DNA of 56,637 bases from Ectobacillus ponti (GCF_024294785.1 NZ_JANCLT010000003.1:424931-481567); one strand, 5' to 3'; counted from the stretch's first letter, positions 33,124-42,823 are shown. Program-made: numbers and translations. Notes: a model not told the origin generated them from the sequence alone.

Positions 33124-35604
33124 ATGGGATACAACAAGGGAAAGAGAGGCAGACAGCTGGCGGCTGCCGCTGTGCTCATTGGGTCCTTCATCGCGCAGGC
33201 AGCACCGGCCAAAGCGCAGACACCTGCTCCGGTGAAGCTGCGGATTTTAGAGACAACCGACATTCATTCGTACCTGCTGCCATACGACTACTACAAGGAT
33301 GCACCGACAAACGAGTTCGGCTTTGCCAAAGCGGCAACCTTAATCAGGCAGGCGCGGCAGGAGGCAGCCAACTCGGTTTTGTTTGACAATGGGGACCTCA
33401 TTCAGGGCAATCCGCTTGCGGACTATGTTGCCAAGGTCGAGCCGCTGAAGCCGGGGCAGGTGCACCCCGTGTATAAGGCATTAAACCCGCTTGGCTACGA
33501 CGCTGCAACCCTTGGCAATCATGAGTTCAACTATGGCCTGGATTTTTTGGCGGAGGCGGTGAACGATGCCAGCTTTCCGTATGTGAACGGCAATATTTAT
33601 GTAGACGACCAGGATCAGGATGATACAAATGATGAGCTCAAATATAAGCCATACGTTATTTTGGCCAAGCAGGTACAGGATGAGAACGGCAGTACGCAGA
33701 CGCTGAAGATTGGCATTCTCGGTCTTGTGGCGCCGCAAATCATGCAGTGGGACAAGGCGAACCTGGAAGGAAAGGTGAAAGCACAGGATATCGTGGCTGC
33801 TGCGGAGAAGCAAGTGCCGAAGATGCGCGCGGAAGGCGCAGATCTCGTCATTGTGCTGGCCCACACCGGCTTTGACGTGGCGGCCGAGCCATATAAAAAC
33901 GCAGAAAACGCCGTCATGCCGCTGTCCAAGGTGCCGGGCATCGATGCCGTCCTGTTCGGTCACAGACATGTGATGTTCCCGGGTGCCGCGGAATTTAATA
34001 ACATGGCAGGGGTGGACAATGTAAAAGGAACGATAAACGGTGTCGCGGCGGTGGAAGCCGGCAACTGGGGCAATGGCCTCGGCGTAATAGATGTCATGCT
34101 GCAGAAGGTGGAGGACAAGTGGCGGGTGACAGGCTCGCAGGCTGTTGTCCGCCAGGTCTATGACAAGCAGACCAAAATCCCGCTCGCGGAAGCGGACCAG
34201 CAGGTGACTGAGGCGGTGCAGAATGAGCATAACGCGACAATTCAATATGTTCGTTCCAAGATCGGCGAAACAGCTGTGCCGCTGTACAGCTATTTCGCGC
34301 GCGTACAGGATGACCCGACGATTCAAATTGTGAATGCAGCGCAAACATGGTATGTGGAGCAATATGTGAACGAAAAGCTGCCGGACTATAAGGGAGTTCC
34401 GATTTTGTCTGCCGGGGCTCCGTTCCGGGCCGGGAGACAGGGGCCGTCTGATTTTACGAATATTGCGGCGGGAGAGCTTTCGATTAAAAGCGCCAACGAT
34501 TTATATTTGTATCCAAACACACTGAAGGCAGTGGAACTGACGGGTGCAGAGGTGAAGGAGTGGCTGGAAATGTCCGCCTCCCAGTTCAACCAGATCAATC
34601 CGGAAAGCACGGAACCGCAGCCGTTGATTACAGCGGGCTTTGAACCGTTTAACTTTGATGTGATGGACGGGGTGTATTACGACATTGATATCACACAGCC
34701 GGCCAAATATAAACCGGACGGCACAGTATGGAATGCAAACGCGCAGCGCATCAAGAATTTGCGCATGCCGAACGGCACCGCCGTCAGCGGCACAGAGCGA
34801 TTTCTTGTGGTGACGAACAACTACCGGGCAAGCGGGGGCGGCAACTTCCCGGGACTGGCCGGCGGCAAGGCGAAGGTTGTTGTCGATTCGGCTGATGAGA
34901 ACCGGCAAGTGCTGATCGATTACATCCAGCAGCTCGGCAAAATGAATGCGGCCGCTGATCAAAACTGGCGGATTGCACCCATTCCGCGAAATGTGATGCT
35001 GACGTTTCAATCCTCGCCGGATGCGGCAAGTATGCTGACACAGAATCCGGCCATCAAGTATGTCAGCGAGGTGACAGACGATAAGGGCATATGGGGCTTG
35101 TATGCACTGCAGACATACTTCCCGGCTCTGACGGTGGAGACCGTCCGCGACAATGATAACAAGTTGCGCGGCCAAACAGTGCCAAGGGCTTCTGTTACCG
35201 TACAGGCCGGCACGAAGGTGCTTGGCATGGGAAAAGCCGATGCTGAAGGTGAAATTCTCATCACCATTCCAAAGCAGAATATCGGCACAGTTCTGACCAT
35301 TACAGCCTCGGACAAGGGTGTGGATAGCAAACCGGTTACCGTACAGGTGAAAAGCCGCATTGCTGTGAAGGATCCGGAAGTCAGGGCAATCAAGAGTGCT
35401 GACACCAGCATCAGCGGCAGCGCTGAACCCGGCATGAAAATTATGGTGAAAAAGGCTTCGGAGGTCATTGGGACGGGAACGGCTGATCAAGAGGGCAGAT
35501 TCCAGGTGGAGATGAAGAAGCAGCGCCGCGGCACGGAGCTGTATATATACGCAGCGGACAAGGACGGCAATATGAGCAAAGGTGTGAAGAAGACGGTGAA
35601 ATAG
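33124..35604 (+). CDS. Secreted 2',3'-cyclic-nucleotide phosphodiesterase/5'-nucleotidase
   Basis: An 826-residue exported enzyme with a signal peptide ending near residue 31 (APAKAQ). The metallophosphatase domain has the dimetal motifs TTDIHSYL, DNGDLIQGNP, LGNHEFNYG, LAHTGFD and GHRHV (about 40-320). The 5'-nucleotidase C-terminal domain (about 370-610) has the nucleotide-binding loop around NNYRASGGGNFPG. Two Ig-like (Big_6-type) repeats end the protein. It salvages phosphate and nucleosides from extracellular nucleotides, as CpdB and YfkN do. The start at 33124 has GAGGTG 8 nt upstream. No LPXTG anchor is present. Confidence 0.92.
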   Translation: MGYNKGKRGRQLAAAAVLIGSFIAQAAPAKAQTPAPVKLRILETTDIHSYLLPYDYYKDAPTNEFGFAKAATLIRQARQEAANSVLFDNGDLIQGNPLADYVAKVEPLKPGQVHPVYKALNPLGYDAATLGNHEFNYGLDFLAEAVNDASFPYVNGNIYVDDQDQDDTNDELKYKPYVILAKQVQDENGSTQTLKIGILGLVAPQIMQWDKANLEGKVKAQDIVAAAEKQVPKMRAEGADLVIVLAHTGFDVAAEPYKNAENAVMPLSKVPGIDAVLFGHRHVMFPGAAEFNNMAGVDNVKGTINGVAAVEAGNWGNGLGVIDVMLQKVEDKWRVTGSQAVVRQVYDKQTKIPLAEADQQVTEAVQNEHNATIQYVRSKIGETAVPLYSYFARVQDDPTIQIVNAAQTWYVEQYVNEKLPDYKGVPILSAGAPFRAGRQGPSDFTNIAAGELSIKSANDLYLYPNTLKAVELTGAEVKEWLEMSASQFNQINPESTEPQPLITAGFEPFNFDVMDGVYYDIDITQPAKYKPDGTVWNANAQRIKNLRMPNGTAVSGTERFLVVTNNYRASGGGNFPGLAGGKAKVVVDSADENRQVLIDYIQQLGKMNAAADQNWRIAPIPRNVMLTFQSSPDAASMLTQNPAIKYVSEVTDDKGIWGLYALQTYFPALTVETVRDNDNKLRGQTVPRASVTVQAGTKVLGMGKADAEGEILITIPKQNIGTVLTITASDKGVDSKPVTVQVKSRIAVKDPEVRAIKSADTSISGSAEPGMKIMVKKASEVIGTGTADQEGRFQVEMKKQRRGTELYIYAADKDGNMSKGVKKTVK

Positions 35605-35683
35605 TACAAAGGGCATGGGATGCATTTCCGTTTGTTTTTCTGTGTTGTGTGCTACAATAGCTAAAACAAAACGGGGGAACAGT

Positions 35684-36154
35684 ATGCGGTACATAGAGGT
35701 GACAGATAACGAGCAGCTTTCGGAGGTTCGAGAGATTTTTGCGGAGTATACAGCATCACTTGGAATTAACCTGGACTTCCAGGGTGTGGAGGCAGAGCTG
35801 GCAGCCTTGCCTGGGAAATACGCACCGCCTGAAGGGGCCATATTTCTTGCGATAGATCAGGAGACAGCAGGCTGCGTTGCTCTTCGGAAATTGGAAGAGG
35901 GTGTGGGGGAAATCAAGAGATTGTATGTGCGTCCGCATTTTAAAGGTCGGGGCCTGGGCCGCCAATTAATGTCCCTGATAATCCGCAAAGCGCCGGAATT
36001 GGGATATACAAAGCTGCGGCTGGATACACTGCCCTCTATGAAAGAGGCGGTGTCGCTGTATACAAGCTTAGGGTTTAATCGGATTGCACCATATTGCTAC
36101 AATCCGATTGAAGGTGCAATGTATATGGAGTTAACATTGCCAAGCCATATGTAA
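35684..36154 (+). CDS. GNAT family N-acetyltransferase
   Basis: A 156-residue acyl-CoA-dependent acetyltransferase. The CoA pyrophosphate loop is RLYVRPHFKGRGLGRQLM (RxxGxG pattern near residues 88-98), and the C-terminal LYTSLGFNRIAPYCYNP is characteristic of the small-molecule branch. The substrate is unknown. GGGGGA lies 6 nt before the ATG at 35684; the frame upstream of it is spurious. It separates the two secreted proteins that share Ig-like repeats, but is unrelated to them. Confidence 0.88.
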   Translation: MRYIEVTDNEQLSEVREIFAEYTASLGINLDFQGVEAELAALPGKYAPPEGAIFLAIDQETAGCVALRKLEEGVGEIKRLYVRPHFKGRGLGRQLMSLIIRKAPELGYTKLRLDTLPSMKEAVSLYTSLGFNRIAPYCYNPIEGAMYMELTLPSHM

Positions 36155-36159
36155 ACAAC

Positions 36160-36192
36160 GAGCCATCCTGAAACCAGGGTGGCTCATTTTCA
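36160..36192. terminator. Bidirectional terminator
   Basis: GAGCCATCCTG pairs with CAGGGTGGCTC (one G-U pair) around AAAC, between two convergent genes. Confidence 0.75.
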
Positions 36193-36194
36193 TT

Positions 36195-37889
36195 CTATTT
36201 CACCACTACTGTCATAGCGGCAGCGCTGATTTGCTTTTTGGCATTTGTTGCTGTTACATACAGCTTTGTGCCTGCCGGCTGCCGCGGGATTTTCGCGCTA
36301 TAGCTGCCATCTGATTTTTCGGTGGCTGAATAGGTCTTTGTCCCAATTTTTACGTTCACGGCTGTGCCGGGCTCTGCTTTGCCTGTTACGGTTGTGGAGA
36401 GAACCGTAGCTTTGTTGACAGCGGGCATGTTTGGAGCCGCTTTTACGATAGCTGCTTGTGCTGCTGTACTCCTGTTCCCGGCGCTGTCAGTTGCCGTAAC
36501 AGATAAGGCTGTGCCGGCATTCTGCACAGGAATGGCCACCTTGTATGTGCCATCCGTTTGGGAGGCAGCGGCTGTATAGGCCTTGCCGCCGATTGTAACT
36601 GTCACAGCCGCTCCTTTTTCCGCCGTGCCGCTGACGATTGTGTCCTTATTCGTCACCTGCTTGACTGCAGGTGCGGCCGGCGCTGTGCCGTCTTTTACAG
36701 TAACGGACACAGCGGGGCTTGTCATGTTCAGCTCATTTTGAAACAGCACAGTTAATACGGTGCCTGCCGGCTGCGGCGCAATGGCCGCCTGGAAGCTGCC
36801 TGTACCGGATGTCGCGCTTCCCAGCAGCACCGTTCCTTTTTTAATTTGAACGGTTACGCCGGCAGGTGCTGTTCCGGAGATGACCTTGTCATTGTCATCC
36901 ACGGCATTCACAGTTGGCGCATTGAGTTTTTTTACAAGATAGGCGGATGCGATAAAGTCTGTCTTGCCGTCCGTTGTTTTCACCGGATACCAGACGAATT
37001 GATTGCGCTTTACAGGAGACAAGTCATATTTCCATGTGCCGGTGATGGTCAGCACGGTGCCCTTCACAAGAGAAGGGTCCGTTGTTGTTGAAGTGCCCGG
37101 CTGCGTCCGCAGTTTGACGGAGTCTCCTGTTACAAGCGCCTGGTCGCCGGCCTGCAGCTGATAGACGGAAGCGTGCAGGATGCCTGTCAGCTTGTAGGAC
37201 AGTGTGGTGAAGGCGAGCGTGCCTTTGCCGTCCTCCACATAATTGAAGTCCTTCACCTGAAACGGGTAGGGGGCAAGCTTGGTGTCGCCCAGGAAGCTGC
37301 CTGCTTCCAATTTCGCAAATACCTGCTCCTGATATGCGCCTGTATTGCGGGAGCCGTCAGCCCGGTAGAGCGGACTGTTCACCTGCTTGACGCCATTGTA
37401 GGCCATAACCGGAAAATACCAGTTCTCCATGACATTGCGGCCAATGCCGCTGATTTTCGGGAGATCTGTGCGGTCATAGGCCTTGCTGAGCATGCGGACG
37501 CCCTCTTGAATGTTAAACACAATATCCGTCTTTAAGCGCTCCTGCACCGCGGCGCGCTCATCCGGACTGTAGTCCGCCAAATTTGTGATTTGCATGATGC
37601 CGATGCCGTTATCAGCGGATACATACGGCTGTCCTGCGTCTGTAAATTGGCGCCAGCCGCTTTCCTGGTCCGCCACAGCCTTTACGACCTCAGGCGGAAC
37701 ATTCGCGTTCAGCGCCGCATTTGTCAGCAGGCAGTTCATCTGCTGATAGGACGGGTTTTGATTCGGCACGATTGCGCCAAACTGGGCGCAGGCGCCGGCA
37801 ATATCGGCTGCCGCAGCTGCCTGCCCGGATGGCAGAGCCGGAAGCAGTAAACTGATCGCAAGTCCTGTTTTCAATAGAATGGATCTCAT
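36195..37889 (-). CDS. Secreted lytic transglycosylase-like protein with SH3 and Ig-like repeats
   Basis: A 564-residue exported protein with a signal peptide (about 1-27). A lysozyme-like/SLT domain (about 45-200) carries the catalytic-type Glu in VKAVADQESGWRQF and the GIGIMQIT motif. An SH3-type region (about 245-325) and three Ig-like Big_6-type repeats (starting near 330, 405 and 490) follow. It would cleave glycan strands outside the cell. The second ATG, at 37889, is preferred because AGGAG lies 8 nt upstream, too near the first ATG (37895). Its repeats resemble those of the nucleotidase at 33124. Confidence 0.85.
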   Translation of the reverse strand: MRSILLKTGLAISLLLPALPSGQAAAAADIAGACAQFGAIVPNQNPSYQQMNCLLTNAALNANVPPEVVKAVADQESGWRQFTDAGQPYVSADNGIGIMQITNLADYSPDERAAVQERLKTDIVFNIQEGVRMLSKAYDRTDLPKISGIGRNVMENWYFPVMAYNGVKQVNSPLYRADGSRNTGAYQEQVFAKLEAGSFLGDTKLAPYPFQVKDFNYVEDGKGTLAFTTLSYKLTGILHASVYQLQAGDQALVTGDSVKLRTQPGTSTTTDPSLVKGTVLTITGTWKYDLSPVKRNQFVWYPVKTTDGKTDFIASAYLVKKLNAPTVNAVDDNDKVISGTAPAGVTVQIKKGTVLLGSATSGTGSFQAAIAPQPAGTVLTVLFQNELNMTSPAVSVTVKDGTAPAAPAVKQVTNKDTIVSGTAEKGAAVTVTIGGKAYTAAASQTDGTYKVAIPVQNAGTALSVTATDSAGNRSTAAQAAIVKAAPNMPAVNKATVLSTTVTGKAEPGTAVNVKIGTKTYSATEKSDGSYSAKIPRQPAGTKLYVTATNAKKQISAAAMTVVVK

Positions 37890-37995
37890 AGTCATTCTCC
37901 TGTCTCTATGAACTCTACTAACTATTATAGCATATCAGTTTCGTAGACTCCTAGAAACTTACAGGGGAAAAGCCTGCAGGGCAGGCTGCGATACG

Positions 37996-39390
37996 TCAGA
38001 GACTGTATTTTTTCAAGCGGTATTGCAGGCTTTGCCGGCTCATGCCCAGCGCGCGCGCCGTCTTGGACACATTGCCGTTATGCTCCTCAAGCAGCTGACG
38101 GATGTATTGCGCCTCTGTTTCACCCAATCTTTGCTTAAGCGGAACCTCTTCCTCAGGCATCGCCGGCGGCTGAGATGGCAGTGGAGGGATGGAGGCCGGC
38201 AAGTCCTGCAGCGAGCGGTAAAAGCGGGCGGACAAATGGGCGGGGGTAAGCGTGTCTTCTCCCTCAGCCAGATTCATGGCTCCCTCAATGATGTGCTCCA
38301 GTTCACGGACATTGCCCGGCCAATCGTGCAGCAAGAAGCAGCGCCGCACTTCCTCGTCAATGCCGCGGACATGCAGCCCGAACAGCACATTATATTTTTG
38401 GATGAAATAGGGAACGAGCTCGTCAATATCCTCCTTGCGCTCCCGAAGCGGCGGCAGGAAGAGGGTGACGACGCTGAGCCGGTAGTACAGGTCCTTGCGC
38501 ATGCGGCCGGCGGCGATGGCCTCAATTGGATCTTCGTTGATGGTAGCGATAATCCGGACATTGACTTCCTTCTCCTGCATCGAGCCGATTCGGCGCACGG
38601 TGCGCTCCTGCAGCACCCGCAGCAGCTTTGCCTGCAAATGCGGGCTGAGCGAGTTGATTTCATCGAGCAGCAGCGTGCCGCCGTTCGCTTCCTCAAACAG
38701 GCCGGGCTTATCCATCGCTCCGGTGAATGCCCCCTTTTTCGTGCCGAACAGGATGCTCTCCATCAGGCTTTCCGGAATGGCTGCGCAGTTTTGTGAGATG
38801 AATGGCTTTGAAGCGCGGGCGCTCTCATTGTGAATGCTTTGCGCGAATACCTCCTTGCCGGTTCCGGTCTCGCCGACAAGCAGGACGGAGGAGGAGGTGC
38901 GCGACGCCCGTTTCGCTTCCGCAATGACGGAGCGGACCGCCTCGGACCGGCCGATAATATGCTCAAAGTGAAAGCGGGTGTCCCTTGTTTGCAGCATGTT
39001 CTCCTGGATGCGCTGCTGCAGCTGCGTAATATCTTTGACAAACTCGACCGCACCTTGGATGCGCCCGTCTTTCATGATTGGAAAGGTATCGTTGATGGTG
39101 GTAATTTCTTTTCCTTTGTTGTTGAAGTACGTTTGCTTAATATTGCGGCGCGCCTTGCCGTGCTTTAAGGCATCGATGAGCGTGCTGCTTTGGTTTTCGG
39201 CAAAGGCGAATACCTCCAGCGGGCTCTTGTGCAGCACCTCCGCGCTGTCCATGGACTCAATCTCCATCATCTTGCGGTTATAAAGAATGGTTTTTCCGGC
39301 TGCATCCACAACATGGATGCCCATATCAATTTCATGTAAAAGCTGCTCGTACAGCGCGTTTTGCTGCCGCAGCTTGTCCAGTTCATTCAT
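37996..39390 (-). CDS. rocR: Sigma-54-dependent activator of arginine/ornithine catabolism
   Basis: A 464-residue enhancer-binding protein. A PAS sensor domain (about 15-125) is followed by an AAA+ domain (about 145-375) with Walker A GETGTGKE, the sigma-54 contact loop GAFTGA, and Walker B LLLDEI. A C-terminal Fis-type helix-turn-helix ends GNVSKTARALGMSRQSLQYRLKKY. RocR responds to ornithine or citrulline. Divergent rocD with a -24/-12 promoter identifies the role here. AGGAGGG lies 6 nt before the ATG. Confidence 0.92.
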   Translation of the reverse strand: MNELDKLRQQNALYEQLLHEIDMGIHVVDAAGKTILYNRKMMEIESMDSAEVLHKSPLEVFAFAENQSSTLIDALKHGKARRNIKQTYFNNKGKEITTINDTFPIMKDGRIQGAVEFVKDITQLQQRIQENMLQTRDTRFHFEHIIGRSEAVRSVIAEAKRASRTSSSVLLVGETGTGKEVFAQSIHNESARASKPFISQNCAAIPESLMESILFGTKKGAFTGAMDKPGLFEEANGGTLLLDEINSLSPHLQAKLLRVLQERTVRRIGSMQEKEVNVRIIATINEDPIEAIAAGRMRKDLYYRLSVVTLFLPPLRERKEDIDELVPYFIQKYNVLFGLHVRGIDEEVRRCFLLHDWPGNVRELEHIIEGAMNLAEGEDTLTPAHLSARFYRSLQDLPASIPPLPSQPPAMPEEEVPLKQRLGETEAQYIRQLLEEHNGNVSKTARALGMSRQSLQYRLKKYSL

Positions 39391-39434
39391 TTTGCACCCT
39401 CCTTGCTATAACTGTACAGAAATTCTGCATTTAC

Positions 39435-39451
39435 TGCAAAGGAATTTTGCG
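39435..39451. promoter_or_regulatory. Candidate RocR upstream activating sequence
   Basis: TGCAAA-GGAAT-TTTGCG is an inverted repeat (GCAAA/TTTGC exact) about 65-80 bp upstream of the -24/-12 promoter, where an enhancer site is expected. Several other TTTTGCA words lie between 39445 and 39480. Confidence 0.5.
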
Positions 39452-39513
39452 ATTTTGCACCCGGTTTTGTGGATTGCAACGATGCAGATATGAGTTTTGT
39501 TGGAATTGTAAAA

Positions 39514-39530
39514 TTGGCACGAATTTTGCA
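39514..39530 (+). promoter_or_regulatory. Sigma-54 (-24/-12) promoter of rocD
   Basis: TTGGCAC-GAATT-TTGCA matches the sigma-L/sigma-54 consensus (TTGGCAC-N5-TTGCA) at every position. It lies 35 nt upstream of rocD and faces away from rocR. Confidence 0.9.
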
Positions 39531-39564
39531 TATATAAAGAGTAGGACAATGATAGGGGGTACAA

Positions 39565-40767
39565 ATGATGAATACAACAACAAAGTCTGAAAGCATTATT
39601 CAGCAAACAAGCCAATACGGAGCGAACAATTACCATCCGCTGCCGGTTGTCGTCTCCCGCGCGGAAGGCATCTGGATGTATGATGCAGAAGGAACGCGTT
39701 ACATGGATATGCTGAGCGCCTATTCCGCGGTTAACCAGGGCCACCGCCATCCGAAAATCGTGCAGGCGTTGAAGGATCAGGCGGATAAGGTGACACTGAC
39801 ATCCCGCGCGTTCCACAACGACCAGCTGGCGCCGTTTTATGAGCGCGTGGCTTCTCTGACGAACAAGGAAATGGTGCTGCCGATGAACACAGGCGCCGAA
39901 GCGGTGGAAACGGCCATCAAAGCGGCAAGAAGATGGGCGTATGATGTGAAGGGTGTTACAGATAACCAGGCGGAAATTATCGTTTGCGAAGGAAACTTCC
40001 ACGGCCGGACGATGGGGGCAGTATCTCTGTCTGCAGACCCGGAATACCGCCGCGGCTTCGGTCCGTTCCTGCCGGGCGTCAAGGTGATTCCTTACGGCGA
40101 CCTCGATGCGCTGAAGGCAGCCATCACACCAAATACAGCGGCATTTCTGCTCGAGCCAATTCAAGGCGAAGCCGGCATCGTAATTCCGAAAGAGGGCTTC
40201 CTGAAGGGGGCAAGAGAGCTGTGTACGGCGCAAAACGTGCTGCTCATCGCCGATGAAATCCAAACCGGCCTGGGCCGTACCGGCAAGCTGTTCGCGTGTG
40301 AGTGGGAAGGAATTGTGCCTGACATGTATATTCTCGGCAAGGCGCTTGGCGGCGGCGTGTTCCCGATTTCCTGTGTGGCGGCAAACCGTGATGTGCTGGG
40401 CGTATTTAACCCTGGCTCCCACGGATCTACCTTCGGCGGCAACCCGCTGGCATGTGCTGTATCCATCGCTGCGCTTGACGTCATTGCGGAGGAGAAGCTG
40501 GTGGAGCGTTCTGCTGAGCTTGGCCAATACCTCATGGAGCAGCTGCGCCAGATTGAGAACCCGGTTATTAAGGAAGTGCGCGGCCGCGGCCTGTTCGTCG
40601 GCATCGAGCTGCACGGGGCGGCGCGCCCATATTGTGAGCAGCTGAAGGCAGAAGGGCTGCTTTGCAAGGAAACGCACGAAACCGTCATCCGTCTGGCACC
40701 GCCTCTTGTCATCGGGAAGGAAGACCTGGACTGGGCGCTGGAGCGCATCCGCAAGGTGTTCGCATAA
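39565..40767 (+). CDS. rocD: Ornithine aminotransferase
   Basis: A 400-residue PLP enzyme converting ornithine and 2-oxoglutarate to glutamate-5-semialdehyde and glutamate. Class III aminotransferase features are present: [20 protein letters not shown], the cofactor Asp in [14 protein letters not shown], and the Schiff-base Lys in [16 protein letters not shown]. The length is typical of RocD. Two adjacent ATGs follow GGGGG; 39565 is used. It is transcribed from the -24/-12 promoter. The RocE-like permease follows, and the other arginine genes (rocA, rocF) are not in the window. Confidence 0.95.
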   Translation: MMNTTTKSESIIQQTSQYGANNYHPLPVVVSRAEGIWMYDAEGTRYMDMLSAYSAVNQGHRHPKIVQALKDQADKVTLTSRAFHNDQLAPFYERVASLTNKEMVLPMNTGAEAVETAIKAARRWAYDVKGVTDNQAEIIVCEGNFHGRTMGAVSLSADPEYRRGFGPFLPGVKVIPYGDLDALKAAITPNTAAFLLEPIQGEAGIVIPKEGFLKGARELCTAQNVLLIADEIQTGLGRTGKLFACEWEGIVPDMYILGKALGGGVFPISCVAANRDVLGVFNPGSHGSTFGGNPLACAVSIAALDVIAEEKLVERSAELGQYLMEQLRQIENPVIKEVRGRGLFVGIELHGAARPYCEQLKAEGLLCKETHETVIRLAPPLVIGKEDLDWALERIRKVFA

Positions 40768-40861
40768 TATACGGGGAGCCTGGCTGTGGGGCAGGCAGGC
40801 TTCCCTGCAGCCTATAAAGACAGAATGTTTCAAACAGTGAAACAGCGCTTTGTACATAAAT

Positions 40862-40877
40862 ATAAAAGCGCTTACAA
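40862..40877. promoter_or_regulatory. Candidate CcpA catabolite-responsive element
   Basis: Read on the minus strand, TTGTAAGCGCTTTTAT fits the CcpA cre pattern WTGNNARCGNWWWCAW with one mismatch. It lies between rocD and the permease. Confidence 0.4.
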
Positions 40878-40896
40878 AACGGGGAGGATGTTGGAT

Positions 40897-42303
40897 ATGG
40901 GAGAAAAGCAAGAGCTGAGGCGGGAGCTGAAGAGCAGGCACATTTTTATGATCGCGCTTGGCGGCGTGATTGGGACAGGCTTGTTCATGAGCTCCGGCTA
41001 CACGATTAACCAAGCCGGGCCGGGGGGAGCCATCCTGGCATACATGGTGGGCGGTCTGGTTATGTATTTAACGATGCTTTGTCTGGGAGAACTGGCGGTG
41101 GCAATGCCGCACGTTGGATCCTATCAAACGTACGCCACAAAGTTTATTTCGCCGGGGACAGGCTATGTGGTCGGCTGGATGTCCTGGCTGAACTGGTCGG
41201 TGACAGTCGGGCTGGAGCTCATTACGGTCAGCATCCTGATGAAGCGCTGGTTTCCGGATGTGCCGTCCTGGATTTGGTGTGTGATCTTTGCAGTTGTGCT
41301 GTTCGGTATTAATGCCTTATCTACACGGAGCTTTGCGGAGGTCGAGTTTTGGTTTTCCAGCATTAAATTGATTACAATTTTGGCCTTTATTCTTCTCGGC
41401 GGCGCGGCGATGTTCGGCTTCCTGGATATGAAGGGCGGCGAAACGGCTCCGTTTTTATCTAATTTTACTGATCATGGCGGCTTGTTTCCGAATGGAATTG
41501 CCGCAATTTTAGTCACGATGATTGGAGTGAACTTCTCCTTCCAGGGCACAGAGCTTGTCGGCGTGGCCGCGGGGGAAAGCAGCAATCCGGAAAAAACCAT
41601 TCCAAGAGCCATCAACAATACAGCCTGGCGCATTCTCATTTTCTTCATCCTGTCCATGTTCGTGCTGGCTGGTCTGTTCCCGTGGCAGAAGGCCGGCTTG
41701 GTGGAAAGCCCGTTCGTGGTCGTGTTTGATAAAATCGGGATTCCGTATGCCGCTGATATTGTAAACTTTGTGATTATCACGGCGGTGTTGTCCGTGGCAA
41801 ACTCCGGCTTGTACGCCACGTCGCGGATGCTTTGGTCCATGTCCCAGCAGGGCATGATCGGGCCGAAGTTCGGCAAGCTGTCCAAGCGCGGCGTGCCGAT
41901 GAATGCCCTCGTTGCCAGCATGCTGGTCGGCTGCTTATCCCTCCTGTGCGGCATCTACGCGGAGGATACGGTATATCTTTGGCTATTGTCCATTGCCGGC
42001 TTTGGAGCGGTTTTCATCTGGGCATCCATCGCTTTGTCCAATCTGCTGGCGCGGCGGGCATTTGTCCGCGGCGGCGGCCGGGTGGCGGACCTGAAGTACC
42101 GCACACCGCTGTATCCGTTCGTGCCGCTGCTTGGTTTGACGATGAACGTGCTCATTATGGTGAGCCTGATTTTTATTCCGGACCAGCGCATGGCCATCTA
42201 TTGCGGGGTTCCATTCCTGATTGCCTGCACGCTGTACTACCGCTTCGTGGCGCGCCATAAAATGCGGGACAAGCTGGAGGAGCAAGAGTTGAAGGGTGCT
42301 TGA
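40897..42303 (+). CDS. rocE: Amino acid permease, RocE-like (arginine/ornithine)
   Basis: A 468-residue APC-family transporter with 12 hydrophobic helices. The signature GGVIGTGLFMSSGYTINQAGPGG opens TM1, and a conserved stretch reads GTELVGVAAGESSNPE. Similarity in pattern to RocE/RocC of B. subtilis is strong, and its place after rocD supports arginine/ornithine uptake. The ATG at 40897 follows GGAGG by 9 nt; the frame before it is spurious. A 129-nt gap separates it from rocD and holds a possible cre site but no clear terminator. Confidence 0.85.
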   Translation: MGEKQELRRELKSRHIFMIALGGVIGTGLFMSSGYTINQAGPGGAILAYMVGGLVMYLTMLCLGELAVAMPHVGSYQTYATKFISPGTGYVVGWMSWLNWSVTVGLELITVSILMKRWFPDVPSWIWCVIFAVVLFGINALSTRSFAEVEFWFSSIKLITILAFILLGGAAMFGFLDMKGGETAPFLSNFTDHGGLFPNGIAAILVTMIGVNFSFQGTELVGVAAGESSNPEKTIPRAINNTAWRILIFFILSMFVLAGLFPWQKAGLVESPFVVVFDKIGIPYAADIVNFVIITAVLSVANSGLYATSRMLWSMSQQGMIGPKFGKLSKRGVPMNALVASMLVGCLSLLCGIYAEDTVYLWLLSIAGFGAVFIWASIALSNLLARRAFVRGGGRVADLKYRTPLYPFVPLLGLTMNVLIMVSLIFIPDQRMAIYCGVPFLIACTLYYRFVARHKMRDKLEEQELKGA

Positions 42304-42308
42304 TGCAG

Positions 42309-42337
42309 AAGCCGGCCTGTTGGGGCCGGCTTTGTTC
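42309..42337 (+). terminator. Intrinsic terminator of the rocD-rocE unit
   Basis: AAGCCGGCC pairs with GGCCGGCTT over 9 bp, followed by TGTTCT. The T-run is interrupted. Confidence 0.7.
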
Positions 42338-42409
42338 TGTGGGGGAATGCTTTTCGCGGCGGGGCAGCTGTGGTAGAGTAGGAGAAAACAGCAAGAAAGG
42401 AAGGATACG

Positions 42410-42823
42410 ATGAAGAAACTGGTAAAAGTGGTCGGCGCGGTTACATACAATGAGTCCGGCGAGATTTTATGCGCGCTGCGTTCCCCGGACATGTCGCTGC
42501 CGAACCTGTGGGAGTTTCCCGGCGGCAAAATCGAGGAGGGCGAGCAGCCGGAGGAAACGCTGGTGCGCGAGATTCAGGAGGAACTCGATTGTACGGTGGA
42601 TGTGTACGAGCTGATTGCCGATGTGGTGCATGAGTATCCGAATATAATTGTAAACCTGCTTACATACAGAACAAAAATTGTCTCCGGCACGCCGACTGCC
42701 AAGGAGCATGCCGAGCTGCGCTGGGTGCCGCTTGCGGAGCTTCATACACTCGAATGGGCGCCGGCGGATGTGCCGACCATTGAGGCATTGCAGCACTACA
42801 ATGGGCGGCAACTGATAAAATAG
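42410..42823 (+). CDS. Nudix hydrolase, MutT/dNTP pyrophosphohydrolase type
   Basis: A 137-residue hydrolase. The Nudix box spans about residues 38-60, starting GGKIEEGE and ending REIQEEL, which matches the GX5EX7REUXEE pattern. The early ALRSPDMSLPNLWEFPGG strongly resembles MutT-type enzymes that clear oxidised dNTPs. The stop codon (TAG at 42821) is immediately followed by TTGACA, the -35 element of the next unit. AAAGGAAGG lies upstream of the ATG. Confidence 0.9.
   Translation: MKKLVKVVGAVTYNESGEILCALRSPDMSLPNLWEFPGGKIEEGEQPEETLVREIQEELDCTVDVYELIADVVHEYPNIIVNLLTYRTKIVSGTPTAKEHAELRWVPLAELHTLEWAPADVPTIEALQHYNGRQLIK

Noticed and set aside
34501-35841. A 446-codon minus-strand frame over the nucleotidase C-terminus
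   Set aside because: Antisense shadow of the nucleotidase and GNAT genes; no ribosome-binding site.
39406-41013. A 535-codon minus-strand frame over rocD
   Set aside because: Antisense to a highly conserved aminotransferase gene, and it would read through the -24/-12 promoter region.
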